Source: Spirosomataceae bacterium TFI 002 (GTDB lineage: Bacteria > Bacteroidota > Bacteroidia > Cytophagales > Spirosomataceae). From it: 64,000 bases of DNA. A program made the translations under genes and the position numbers. Below the pieces are notes generated by a model, which was given only the letters and a program-made list of their open reading frames with translations, was not told the DNA's origin and searched no databases. The stretch's first letter is position 1. Each line of letters begins with the position of its first letter. This document shows positions 37,172 to 45,654 of this stretch, piece after piece. The stretch covers positions 1,798,001 to 1,862,000 of the forward strand of contig LT907983.1 of assembly GCA_900230115.1 (NCBI GenBank), read 5' to 3'.

Positions 37172-39258
37172 TTCGTAGAAGCAGTTTGAGTATCAAAATT
37201 TAATTTTTCTTCAATTTTTTGTAAACGCTCTTTGAGCATTTCATTCTCAGCTTTCAATTCCTTATGAGCTTCTATCAAATGAGGAATAAGACCGATGTAA
37301 TTGACACTCAGGTACCCTTCTTCATCTTCATTTATCAGCTCTGGAAAATACTTTTGAACCTCTTGAGCAATAAGGCCAGTTTGAGTACCTTTTTCTCTGT
37401 CTTCGGCTTTCCAGTGGTAGTGATAGGCGTTTAAGGCATTTAGTTTGACAGATGAATTTTTAATTTTTTTAAGATTGGTTTTAAGGCGTTCGTCGGAGTT
37501 TTGAGTGAGGGTGCCGGCGATGGTCATGTTACCATCATCGTTTATGCGAGCAACAGACGTATTAAGTGAATTTCTGAAATAGAAATCGTCTCCATCTCCC
37601 CAGGCTCGGAACTTCATTCCTTCATCATCGTAAACAATATTGCCATATTCATTTGTAGATGCATTAAAGTCCATTCTAATATGCCTTTCCCAGGTACTTG
37701 GCCCATTACCTAAATGAAGAGGAGCAAGAGGTGTCGAGACTAGAGCACCAATATATCCACTATTACTAATCACGGCCTTTGCAACTCCCAAGTTGTTTCT
37801 AAAATTGAAATTCATTGGAGCAACAGAATTTTCGAAATTTAGCCCATTTTGATTCGTATATATCGTACTAAAATCTGTGGTGTTTGATCGTTCTAAAACA
37901 ATATGCCCGAGTCTGTCTGTTCCAGAACCTTTAATATGAAGTGTGGATAATGGTTCAATTATGTTATTAAGACCAATATTACCATTCCGAAGAACAGTCA
38001 TGGCGTTTGACCTCGAGGAAAATACTCCATTCCCAATCTGAAAAATACGGTCAGTCTGAGCGGCAATATTACCAATTGGATTATCAGATATATTATTAAA
38101 TATTCCAAGTGCCACTCCGGCATAAGACTTTGCAGTTGTACCATATCCCATAGTCGTAGACAAACGGCCACTTGCAGTTGTTCCAGAACCCATGGCCGTG
38201 GAAGAACCGCCACTTGCAGTTGTATATAGACCCATGGCCGTGGAATTATCACCACTTGCAGTTGTACCATATCCCATGGCCGTGGAAGTTTCGCCAATTG
38301 CTTCTGTACCATCACCCATGGCTATGGAATTATCACCACTTGCAGTTGTTTCCCTTCCCATAGATGTTGAAGAAGGGCCACTTGCAGTTGTATTATAACC
38401 CATGGCTGTGGAAGCCCTGCCTCTTGCAGTTGTATTATGACCCATTGTCGTGGAAGTTTCGCCAATTGCTTTTGTACTATCACCCATGGCTATGGAATTA
38501 TCACCACTTGCAGCTGTTTCCCTACCCATGGCTGTGGAAAATTCGCCACTTGCAGTAGTATATTCACCCATGGCAGTGGAAACAAAGCCACTTGCAGTAG
38601 TATTGCGACCCATGGCCGTGGAAGAATAGCCACTTGCAGTAGTAAAACCACCCATGGCAGTGGAAAGAGTGAAACTTGCAGTAGTAAAACCACCCATCGC
38701 CGTGGAAAAATTTCCACTTGCATTTGTTTCATAACCCATGGCCGTGGAAAAGCTCCCTTTAGCTTTTGTATTATATCCCGTTGCAAAAGAAAACAATCCA
38801 ATACTATCTGCATCCCATGACTTCGTATTACCATACACGGTCCCAACCCTCAAAGCAGACCTGGAAGGAATCCACATCATTCGGGTGCCATCTCCGTTTA
38901 CCGGAGCTGTGGATGGGTTACTGATATTATCAGATGCAAATGTTAGACCAGTCGGATTCGCACTCCAAAACCCACCACTGTTGGTGTTTTTAAGTTCATT
39001 GCCACCAAGGCCGTTCAATTCCCAATAATTGCTGGTACTGCCGCCCTTGGGTAACTCTACCCATGCTCCGCTCTGTCTGAACCAATAGCTTTGGGTATTG
39101 CTATCAAAAACCAACATGCCATTGGGCGGACTCAAAACCGCAGTTCGCTGTGCCGTGGTCATATTTGGAAGAATTGAACCTGGGGTTAGCGTCGTACTCT
39201 GGCCATAAACATTCAACACAGAGCAGTAGGCAAAAAGGAGTATTGCTATTTTTTTCAT
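37168..39258 (-). CDS. YadA-like head-repeat protein with S74 intramolecular chaperone domain
   Basis: 696 residues. Signal peptide (1-19), an N-terminal tail-fibre-like module (PPNGMLVFDSNTQSYWF), then about 15 tandem 14-residue repeats of the form TTASGxxSTAMGxx (about 162-385), as in YadA/trimeric adhesin heads. Fibre repeats of the GNIGLNN type follow. At the end is a peptidase S74 chaperone domain starting SDERLKTN (catalytic Ser588) and a terminal coiled coil (about 660-692). Such chaperones trimerise and cut themselves off phage tail spikes, so this is probably a trimeric surface fibre. It is the first gene of a minus-strand operon driven from the divergent promoter at 39277-39308. Confidence 0.85.
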   Translation of the reverse strand: MKKIAILLFAYCSVLNVYGQSTTLTPGSILPNMTTAQRTAVLSPPNGMLVFDSNTQSYWFRQSGAWVELPKGGSTSNYWELNGLGGNELKNTNSGGFWSANPTGLTFASDNISNPSTAPVNGDGTRMMWIPSRSALRVGTVYGNTKSWDADSIGLFSFATGYNTKAKGSFSTAMGYETNASGNFSTAMGGFTTASFTLSTAMGGFTTASGYSSTAMGRNTTASGFVSTAMGEYTTASGEFSTAMGRETAASGDNSIAMGDSTKAIGETSTTMGHNTTARGRASTAMGYNTTASGPSSTSMGRETTASGDNSIAMGDGTEAIGETSTAMGYGTTASGDNSTAMGLYTTASGGSSTAMGSGTTASGRLSTTMGYGTTAKSYAGVALGIFNNISDNPIGNIAAQTDRIFQIGNGVFSSRSNAMTVLRNGNIGLNNIIEPLSTLHIKGSGTDRLGHIVLERSNTTDFSTIYTNQNGLNFENSVAPMNFNFRNNLGVAKAVISNSGYIGALVSTPLAPLHLGNGPSTWERHIRMDFNASTNEYGNIVYDDEGMKFRAWGDGDDFYFRNSLNTSVARINDDGNMTIAGTLTQNSDERLKTNLKKIKNSSVKLNALNAYHYHWKAEDREKGTQTGLIAQEVQKYFPELINEDEEGYLSVNYIGLIPHLIEAHKELKAENEMLKERLQKIEEKLNFDTQTASTK
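38104..38775 (-). repeat. 42-bp coding repeats (14-residue YadA-like units)
   Basis: About 15 to 16 degenerate tandem 42-base units inside the fibre gene. A higher-order duplication is visible: the block RETxASGDNSIAMGDxTxAI occurs twice, four units (168 bases) apart. Spacers are absent, so this is not a CRISPR array. Confidence 0.9.
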
Positions 39259-39276
39259 GGTAAATACTTTTACTCC

Positions 39277-39308
39277 ATTAGTGTGAACTTTCTATTTGAA
39301 GGTTAACA
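39277..39308 (-). promoter_or_regulatory. Promoter-like motif (P1 minus) of the fibre operon
   Basis: Minus strand: TGTTAAC (39308-39302), 18 bases, CACTAAT (39283-39277), then 18 bases to the ATG at 39258. It has one mismatch to the TGTTTAC element of the other four sites. Confidence 0.6.
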
Positions 39309-39331
39309 TTTTGCAAAAATATTTTTCATAA

Positions 39332-39361
39332 TGTTTACTTTTGAAATATTTATCGCACTAA
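39332..39361 (+). promoter_or_regulatory. Promoter-like motif (P1 plus) of the first sigma gene
   Basis: TGTTTAC (39332-39338), 17 bases, CACTAA (39356-39361). The TTG start lies only three bases further, so the transcript would be leaderless if this is the -10 box. TACTTTTG (39336-39343) overlaps it and also fits the vegetative TAnnTTTG box, an alternative reading. Confidence 0.65.
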
Positions 39362-39364
39362 AGG

Positions 39365-39898
39365 TTGAACGAAGAAACTACGCTGAGGGAAGGAAAAGAA
39401 AGTGCTCAACTTGCATTTTATGACAAGCATAAGGTAGAATTTCTTCGCTTTGCTCAAAAGTATAATATGCCCAATGAGGACTTGATTGAGGTTTATCAAG
39501 ACGCTTGTTTGGTTGTTTTTGAAAATGCAGTAAAAGGCAAACTAGAGGCCTTGAAAAGCTCACTAAAAACTTATCTCTTTGGAGTAGGTAAGTTCTTGAT
39601 ATATAAGAGATTCAAAGAACTTCAAAAACAAAGTTCAATTGCAATAAACGAAGAATGGAGCGAAAGCTATTTTGACCCTTTTGCAGCTGATGAAAATAGC
39701 GACAAGATTGGACTGATAAAATCAGGCCTTCAGAAGCTAGGTAAAAAATGTAGAGAGGTGCTAAAGCTATACTATTTTGAAGAAAAAGAGCTTGATGACA
39801 TTATGATAATAATGAACTATGATTCTAAAAATGTATTGAAAAGTCAAAAATCACGCTGCCTAAAGCAACTCAAAGAAATAATGCTTCACAATGAATAA
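39365..39898 (+). CDS. Sigma-70-family factor, cassette 1
   Basis: 177 residues. Region 2 starts near residue 26 (EFLRFAQKYNMPNEDLIEVYQDACLVVFENA). Region 4 is at about 120-175 (LGKKCREVLKLYYFEEKELDDIMIIMNY, then SQKSRCLKQLKE). It is a clear paralogue of the factor at 53628. The start is TTG at 39365, directly after an in-frame TAA two codons upstream. It gives exactly the same distance (30 residues) to the conserved FLRFA as the GTG start of the paralogue, which supports both. It overlaps the downstream membrane-protein gene by eight bases (ATGAATAA), a sigma/anti-sigma pair arrangement. Confidence 0.85.
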   Translation: MNEETTLREGKESAQLAFYDKHKVEFLRFAQKYNMPNEDLIEVYQDACLVVFENAVKGKLEALKSSLKTYLFGVGKFLIYKRFKELQKQSSIAINEEWSESYFDPFAADENSDKIGLIKSGLQKLGKKCREVLKLYYFEEKELDDIMIIMNYDSKNVLKSQKSRCLKQLKEIMLHNE

Positions 39899-40574
39899 GG
39901 AAACAATACTTACCAAAGCACTAAAAAATCAACTGTCGGAGGACGAAGAATTGGTTTTTAAAAAGAACATGGTCGAAGACAATGAGTATGCAGAGCAATA
40001 TGCTTTTGAATTAAACATTAAAAAAAGCGTAGTATCAGATCAAAGAGAAAAACTAAAACAAAAACTACAAGCTCACGAGGCTAAAACTTCTCAAAACCTA
40101 AAGCCGTGGATATGGTGGGCTGCAGCTGCAGTGTTTATAGGCGTTTCGGTGATGGGTTGGTACTTTCTTAAGCCTTCATCAAATCAAGATATGTTTTCAG
40201 CTAATTATGAAAAATTTCCCAATATAATAGCTCCAATTACTCGAAGCGATAGTGAAAGGTTAACTGCATTTAAATCTTATGATACTGGAGATTATGACCA
40301 AGCTTACGAACTTTTCTCCAAACTGAGCACTGAAAAATCAGCACCGTTTTTTCAAGGAATTTGCCTAATAGAAATGGGTAAAACAGCGGAAGCGATAAAT
40401 CATTTTCAAGCGATTTCTTTTGGAGATGAATACGACGATCATAGACTCTGGTACCTTTCTTTATTGTATATAAAAAAGGGCGATAATGAAGCAGCAAAAC
40501 CAATCTTAAATCACCTCGCAGATGGTAATTCTGTTTGGAATTCCAAGGCACGCCTTCTTCTCCAAAAAATGTAA
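39891..40574 (+). CDS. Probable membrane anti-sigma factor with TPR domain, cassette 1
   Basis: 227 residues. A cytoplasmic N-terminal helical part (1-70, with SEDEELVFKKNMVEDNEYAE) is followed by a single membrane helix (about 72-93, WIWWAAAAVFIGVSVMGWYF). The extracytoplasmic part carries a conserved stretch YEKFPNIIAPITR followed by TPR-like helix pairs. The order is the same as in the protein at 54178. That it binds the sigma factor is inferred from overlap, topology and length, not from a recognised domain. Its last 64 bases overlap the 3' end of the convergent CHAT gene. Confidence 0.65.
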   Translation: MNKETILTKALKNQLSEDEELVFKKNMVEDNEYAEQYAFELNIKKSVVSDQREKLKQKLQAHEAKTSQNLKPWIWWAAAAVFIGVSVMGWYFLKPSSNQDMFSANYEKFPNIIAPITRSDSERLTAFKSYDTGDYDQAYELFSKLSTEKSAPFFQGICLIEMGKTAEAINHFQAISFGDEYDDHRLWYLSLLYIKKGDNEAAKPILNHLADGNSVWNSKARLLLQKM

Positions 40575-43276
40575 AAACCGATAGCTACAGTTATTATTAA
40601 CGCTACCGCTAGCCAATAAATCGGCAATGCATTCTTTAGCGGTTTTGGGTCACCGTTTAGAACAAACCCAGCCCAAAAGTAAGGGTGAACCTTGAGTGGG
40701 TTGTTACTTACAAACCTTTGCTTGGCTTGTTGAAGAGCCATATCTTTACTTAAACCCTGATTTAGATTTTGATAAAAATAACCCATAAGTTCAGCTGTTT
40801 CTTCATCTGGTACACGCCATAAACTATGAACTACAGCGTGAGTACCGGCATAGACCAAGGCCCTCGATAAGCTCATGAGTCCTTCACCGCTGTGATATGT
40901 TCCTATTCCTGTATTACATGCACTAAGTGTTACAAGCTCTGCAGGTAAATTAAGAGCATATATCTCTTTAAATTTAAGCGATTCGTTATTGGCAAATACT
41001 AATTTTGAATCTTCATAAACTGCTGAATCTATAACAGCATGCATTGCCAAATGCTGAATTGTGAAGTCCGTTAATCCCCCGATAAATGCTTTTTTTGTTG
41101 CCTTGTCACCTTCTAAAAACTCTCCATCAAAAACAGTAGATATCTCAGAGATTTCTTCAAAAGTATTTTCCAAGTTTTCAAGACTGTTTGACTTTCTGTC
41201 TGCATAGGAAGGTGCAAATGCTATTAAGCGATTGTCAACACTCCATTTTGGGTTTGCAGTTGTTGCGTTCTCAAAATGAAAAGAGTGAGAGTACCTGATA
41301 GGAAATGCTAATCCTAAAGGCTCGCCTGATGGAGAAATTAAGGTCTCAAATGGGATATTCAAAAGTCCATTTTCTGCAATAACTGTAAGCCGCTTTGGAG
41401 TACCCAATGGGATTTTCTTAAATAATAATTCAAAAAGCGATTTCGCAGTTTCACTGTACGATTTATCTATGCTTTGAAGATTGTGATAGTGTTCCTTTGC
41501 TAATGAATCAACATGCATTACAGAGCCTATTTCAAAAAGTTTAAGGTCCTGATTTGTAAGATAAATTGCGTAGACATTTTCTTGGGCGTAAATAAACCTA
41601 ATTATGGCTTCGCTAGGTTGTATTTTTTTCTGCAAAACCGATAATGTAATCTGACGGTGTTTGTTTTGTTCAAAACCAGAAGTTGTTTTTTCAATTTTTG
41701 CTTGAATTTCCTCCAATTTACTGAAAACCTGAGGCACAGAATCGCTTTGTAAATTACTAATAGCCAACTGATTCCTAGCTTGAATCAATTCACTTGGTAT
41801 ATTAAGAATGTCTTCATTTTTAGCCAAAAATGATTTCCAAAGATGCAGAGAAGTGTTGTTTTCCAAAAGGCTTAATCCTTGTTCTAAATTACCATAGCTT
41901 TCTGTTGCCAGCACACTCAATAATTGCTCTCTATTCACATTATTTATCTCATTCAGATCAGCATTGAAAGCCTCTTTTTGATAATACTTCTGGAACATTT
42001 CAGCTCCAAGCATTGCCATGTTTTTTGCAATTAATAACTCGTTTTCATCAGCTGCTTTGGAACGGTAATTCTTCCGAAAAATCTCAGAACTCGTATTCAG
42101 TATAAACATCCACCTGGTACTGTTCACCTCACCTATTTCTTCAAGCTTAATAAGGGCGAGTTTTGTTTTCTCAAAGCCCAGTCTATCCCACATTTTCGTT
42201 ATCAATTTAACAGCTTCCGAGTGCCTAGCTTGCTTACTAACCATCCAAGCTTTAGCGGCTTGAAGCATCAAATAATTGATATCATCTTCACCAAAGCTTG
42301 TTAGTTTCAGAGATTCGGAGTACGCCTGTTCTGCTTTGACATATTGCCCACTTTGTAAATATAAAGCTGCAAAATTGGAACGAGCTTTCATTTGCTCAGT
42401 AGGAGACTTCGCCAATTGCTTCATTTTTTGAAAAACCTCCTCACATGCTTTATATTTTTTGTTTTTGAGATACGCATAGCCAGCATAATCATAGCTATAA
42501 ACCAATCTATTGTAAAACCCAGACTTATCTATCCCCTTCGTATTTTCAAAAAGGCTTTCCATTTTGTGTAAATAAAATCTGAGATTACTTTCATCAAATA
42601 TGAGGTTGGAAGATTTTATCACTCCCAAGTAGTAAATACTTAGTAAATCGAATTTTTCAATTTCGTTTTTAGGTAAAAAACCGGATTCATTGCTCAAGTA
42701 TTTATCAAAATAGCCCTCTGTCAGCTGTAGCGACGCTTTTACTTTAGCTTTATCTCCATAAGCAACCAATGCTCCAAGGTAGTTATTGGAAATACTTGCC
42801 ACTTCGGAGGGATCGTTTTGATGGTTTTTCCAGATGATATCGAAAGCTGTTTTATAGCTTTTTAGAGCCTCTGATTCAAGTGAAACTTCGTTGTAAACGT
42901 AGGCAAGGTCATTATAAGTCAGGCCTAGTTCTAAGGAGTTTTGTAGGCCATTGCTCTCAAATATTTTTATTGCTTTTTGATACTGAGCAATGCTTTCTAC
43001 AAACTTTTCTCGGTAGTCTAAAATATATCCATCTAAGTAAAAGTAAATGCCTTTTGACAATGGATCATCTAGTTTACTACTATCTATCGAAGTCAATAAA
43101 GCGGTTGCAGAATCTAACTCATAAGCATCTGCTAATGTTAGAATATTATCTTTTTTCGTTTTTAAAACTTCATTTTCGGGTGAAAAAGCAACAACATCTT
43201 GCGTAGAATCAGCGTCACTTTGGATGCAAGAATATAAACTCAAAAATAATAGAACCGCTATAACAAACTCTTTCAC
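40511..43276 (-). CDS. Exported TPR-CHAT caspase-like protease, lipoprotein
   Basis: 921 residues. Lipobox LYSC (Cys about 17), TPR repeats (about 45-450), a long linker, then a CHAT domain (about 590-870) with the dyad His746 (HLAMHA) and Cys787 (SACNTG), and the conserved GEGLMSLSRALVYAG. A C-terminal membrane helix (about 885-902) is followed by RRRR, so the body should be periplasmic and the tail cytoplasmic. It is a cysteine endopeptidase by family; the target is unknown. The start is GTG, six bases after the S10 peptidase gene. I infer it could act on the TPR anti-sigma next door. Confidence 0.88.
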   Translation of the reverse strand: MKEFVIAVLLFLSLYSCIQSDADSTQDVVAFSPENEVLKTKKDNILTLADAYELDSATALLTSIDSSKLDDPLSKGIYFYLDGYILDYREKFVESIAQYQKAIKIFESNGLQNSLELGLTYNDLAYVYNEVSLESEALKSYKTAFDIIWKNHQNDPSEVASISNNYLGALVAYGDKAKVKASLQLTEGYFDKYLSNESGFLPKNEIEKFDLLSIYYLGVIKSSNLIFDESNLRFYLHKMESLFENTKGIDKSGFYNRLVYSYDYAGYAYLKNKKYKACEEVFQKMKQLAKSPTEQMKARSNFAALYLQSGQYVKAEQAYSESLKLTSFGEDDINYLMLQAAKAWMVSKQARHSEAVKLITKMWDRLGFEKTKLALIKLEEIGEVNSTRWMFILNTSSEIFRKNYRSKAADENELLIAKNMAMLGAEMFQKYYQKEAFNADLNEINNVNREQLLSVLATESYGNLEQGLSLLENNTSLHLWKSFLAKNEDILNIPSELIQARNQLAISNLQSDSVPQVFSKLEEIQAKIEKTTSGFEQNKHRQITLSVLQKKIQPSEAIIRFIYAQENVYAIYLTNQDLKLFEIGSVMHVDSLAKEHYHNLQSIDKSYSETAKSLFELLFKKIPLGTPKRLTVIAENGLLNIPFETLISPSGEPLGLAFPIRYSHSFHFENATTANPKWSVDNRLIAFAPSYADRKSNSLENLENTFEEISEISTVFDGEFLEGDKATKKAFIGGLTDFTIQHLAMHAVIDSAVYEDSKLVFANNESLKFKEIYALNLPAELVTLSACNTGIGTYHSGEGLMSLSRALVYAGTHAVVHSLWRVPDEETAELMGYFYQNLNQGLSKDMALQQAKQRFVSNNPLKVHPYFWAGFVLNGDPKPLKNALPIYWLAVALIITVAIGFYIFWRRRRALEFQTELPSAR

Positions 43277-43282
43277 TCAAAA

Positions 43283-44776
43283 TCAATATTTCGCCGACTT
43301 GCCATTGCTATTAGTCGAAAGGATAAAATTGCGAATATCGTCGTTTGCGGTCTTTAGATCTTCTTTTCGAAGATACATCATGTGTCCACTTCTATAGCCT
43401 TTGAAACTCAATCGGTCTTTCAGTTTACCGCTTGGGTCAAGCTGCCACATACTGTATTTGGTATTAAAATAGTTGGTCGCTCCGTCGTAATAACCTGCTT
43501 GATACAATACTTTCATGTATGGATTTTGTGCCAAAGCTTGTCTAAGGTTGTCGCGAGTATTGTCGTTGTCACGATTCCATGACCCCACATTGCCAAACAT
43601 ATTGTACTGCAAATCAGTCTTGAAATTTAGCTCTTTGCGAATGTATTCGTTGATTGCCGGAGTAAATGAATGTAACCATGAAGTAAGCTCTGGGTTGAAA
43701 TCTGTTCTTGTTCCTCCGTCGCTTTTATCAATTCCTAAATACCTAGAATCCAATCGCCCTATGGTGTAACCGTCGCGATCTCGTAATAGCTCTTTCCAAA
43801 ACAAGGAAGTAGCAATGTCCAAGTTGTTTTGTAAAATTACCTTCTTCGACAGACCCGTATAACGCGACATTTTCTCTGCTATTTCGTTTTTCTTTTCAGG
43901 CGAAATAAAACCACCCATGGTAAGAGCAGGAGAAAGCTCATTGATTGTAAAATCCTCTGCAGCTGGCAAGATTGCTTCTAAGTCTTGGGATTGGAGATTT
44001 GCTGGTAACATCTTGTGATACCAAGCTGCAGCCGTGAAATAAGGCAGATTAAGTGCTGATGCCAAAGGTGCATCCGTGCCATAGATCTTATAATCTGCAG
44101 GAGAAACCATGATGATTCCATTGAGATACATCCAAGCATTTTGCTGAAGCTTATAGGCAAGACCTGCCACGCGTGTACCACCGTAACTTTCGCCAATCAT
44201 GTATTTGGGAGAGGTCCATCTGCCAGAACGAGTTACGAAAGTATTCAACCAGTCGGCCAAATATTCTATATCGGCATTGATGCCGAAAAACTTCTCTTTT
44301 TTCACGTCTTTACCATCCATCGGAATCGTACGTGAATACCCGGTGTTCACCGGATTAATATAAATCACATCCGCTACATCGAGAATAGAATAAGGATTTT
44401 CTTTGTAACCATACGGCTGCACAGGATAACCTTCATCATCAATATTCAAAACCATTGGTCCTGTATAAGCCAAATGCATCCATACAGAAGCTGAGCCAGG
44501 TCCACCATTAAATGAAAAAAGCAATGGACGCTCCCCTATATTTTTAACATCTTCTCTTTTGTAATACGTATAATAAAGCGAAGCGATTGGCTGCCCATTC
44601 TCATCCCACACCGGCTGAAAACCAGTAGTTGCAGTATAAGCAAATGTTTTTCCATTAATAGTTGCAGAATGCTTCGTTACAACTGTGCTATCTATCGGAA
44701 GGAATTGCTTTTTTTGTGCGGCAAGGTTCAGAATTGAACTCAAAAATAAAACAAGGATTGAAAAGCTCTTTAGCAT
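43283..44776 (-). CDS. S10-family serine carboxypeptidase
   Basis: 497 residues with a signal peptide (about 1-20). Peptidase S10 fold (alpha/beta hydrolase): PVNTGYSR, nucleophile GESYGG (Ser197), Asp431 in YYDGATNYF and His465 in RSGHMMYL complete the triad. It should trim peptides from the C-terminus in the periplasm or outside. It sits in a unit with the lipoprotein upstream and the CHAT protease six bases downstream, so it may finish degradation of peptides made by CHAT. Confidence 0.9.
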   Translation of the reverse strand: MLKSFSILVLFLSSILNLAAQKKQFLPIDSTVVTKHSATINGKTFAYTATTGFQPVWDENGQPIASLYYTYYKREDVKNIGERPLLFSFNGGPGSASVWMHLAYTGPMVLNIDDEGYPVQPYGYKENPYSILDVADVIYINPVNTGYSRTIPMDGKDVKKEKFFGINADIEYLADWLNTFVTRSGRWTSPKYMIGESYGGTRVAGLAYKLQQNAWMYLNGIIMVSPADYKIYGTDAPLASALNLPYFTAAAWYHKMLPANLQSQDLEAILPAAEDFTINELSPALTMGGFISPEKKNEIAEKMSRYTGLSKKVILQNNLDIATSLFWKELLRDRDGYTIGRLDSRYLGIDKSDGGTRTDFNPELTSWLHSFTPAINEYIRKELNFKTDLQYNMFGNVGSWNRDNDNTRDNLRQALAQNPYMKVLYQAGYYDGATNYFNTKYSMWQLDPSGKLKDRLSFKGYRSGHMMYLRKEDLKTANDDIRNFILSTNSNGKSAKY

Positions 44777-44844
44777 AGTTGAATATCTAGTTTACCGTGC
44801 TAAAATATAGCTTTACCACCGAAGGGCAAATCCAAAGAGTGTTT

Positions 44845-45588
44845 TTATTTACACTTCGCCAAAACCTCTTTGGCTAGAGCAATCGCCAAATTTTTATTTG
44901 CTTCTTTATCAGCACCTACATTGGCTACAATTTGAAAGGTCTTTTCACCTACCAAAACCACCAAATGGTTTTCTTTTGTAACCCAAGTAGCTGCTTCTCC
45001 TACCCCTTCTACTTTTTCGAATGTTTGACCATCAGCTAAACCTTTGCCTATAGATGTGGCAGTTTTAGCATCCTCTGCACTCACTCCTTCTTTTTCTTGT
45101 ACTATTTTTTCTGCTTTGGCAAATGCTTCATCGGCTTCTTCTTTAGTAATATTGCGATAGTATTGTTGAAAGTTTTCTAGTGACGTGGATAAGCCTTTGA
45201 TCATAAATAGATCATTGCCAAGCCATTGAATTCCGATCTCGTTTGGCTCAGGAAGCTCCATTTTAACACCCATCATATCCATTTTTCGGATGCGGTCGCT
45301 TCCCCATGAATAAATACACTTATCCGTCGATTGCCCAGAAATCTTTTCGCTTTTTCTGTATTTCATTTCGGACTTTGACATATCGCCTTTGTAATGAGCT
45401 TGAATCATTTCTAAAGTCAGTAATTCATTGTATTTCGGCATATAGGCGTATAAACAATCTGCATCGAATGATTGAGATTTAGGGGTGGATTCAGTAGCAT
45501 TAGCAGAGGTAGAATCGTTACTAGAACTACAAGAAATAGTAGTAAATAAAGTGAGACAAAGCGTAATAATAGCGTTTAACTTTTTCAT
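44845..45588 (-). CDS. Lipoprotein of unknown function, before S10/CHAT
   Basis: 247 residues from the ATG at 45588. The longer frame from 45624 would begin at or before the predicted transcription start of the motif at 45623-45652, so 45588 is preferred. Lipobox TISC (Cys about 20), a Ser/Thr linker, then a domain with DCLYAYMPKYNELL, CIYSWGSDR, GIQWLGNDLF and a C-terminal helix (ANKNLAIALAKEVLAKC). It resembles the lipoprotein at 34089 in layout. The S10 gene follows after 68 bases. Confidence 0.6.
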   Translation of the reverse strand: MKKLNAIITLCLTLFTTISCSSSNDSTSANATESTPKSQSFDADCLYAYMPKYNELLTLEMIQAHYKGDMSKSEMKYRKSEKISGQSTDKCIYSWGSDRIRKMDMMGVKMELPEPNEIGIQWLGNDLFMIKGLSTSLENFQQYYRNITKEEADEAFAKAEKIVQEKEGVSAEDAKTATSIGKGLADGQTFEKVEGVGEAATWVTKENHLVVLVGEKTFQIVANVGADKEANKNLAIALAKEVLAKCK

Positions 45589-45622
45589 GGTTACAAAAGG
45601 ATTAAATGATGAATGATTTATC

Positions 45623-45652
45623 ATTAGTTTCCTTTTGGAGAAAAAGTAAACA
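45623..45652 (-). promoter_or_regulatory. Promoter-like motif (P3) of the lipoprotein-S10-CHAT unit
   Basis: Minus strand: TGTTTAC (45652-45646), 16 bases, AACTAAT (45629-45623). It lies between the stop of the second CHAT gene and the lipoprotein start, and shares the sequence and spacing of the motifs near both sigma genes. Confidence 0.7.
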
Positions 45653-45654
45653 CA

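Noticed and set aside
38104-38775. Regularly spaced short repeats resembling a CRISPR array
   Set aside because: The 42-base units are contiguous, degenerate and in frame with a 14-residue protein repeat. There are no unique spacers and no cas genes.
38172-38820. Long plus-strand open frames opposite the fibre gene
   Set aside because: They are antisense shadows of the 42-base repeat; the tandem sequence keeps several frames open.
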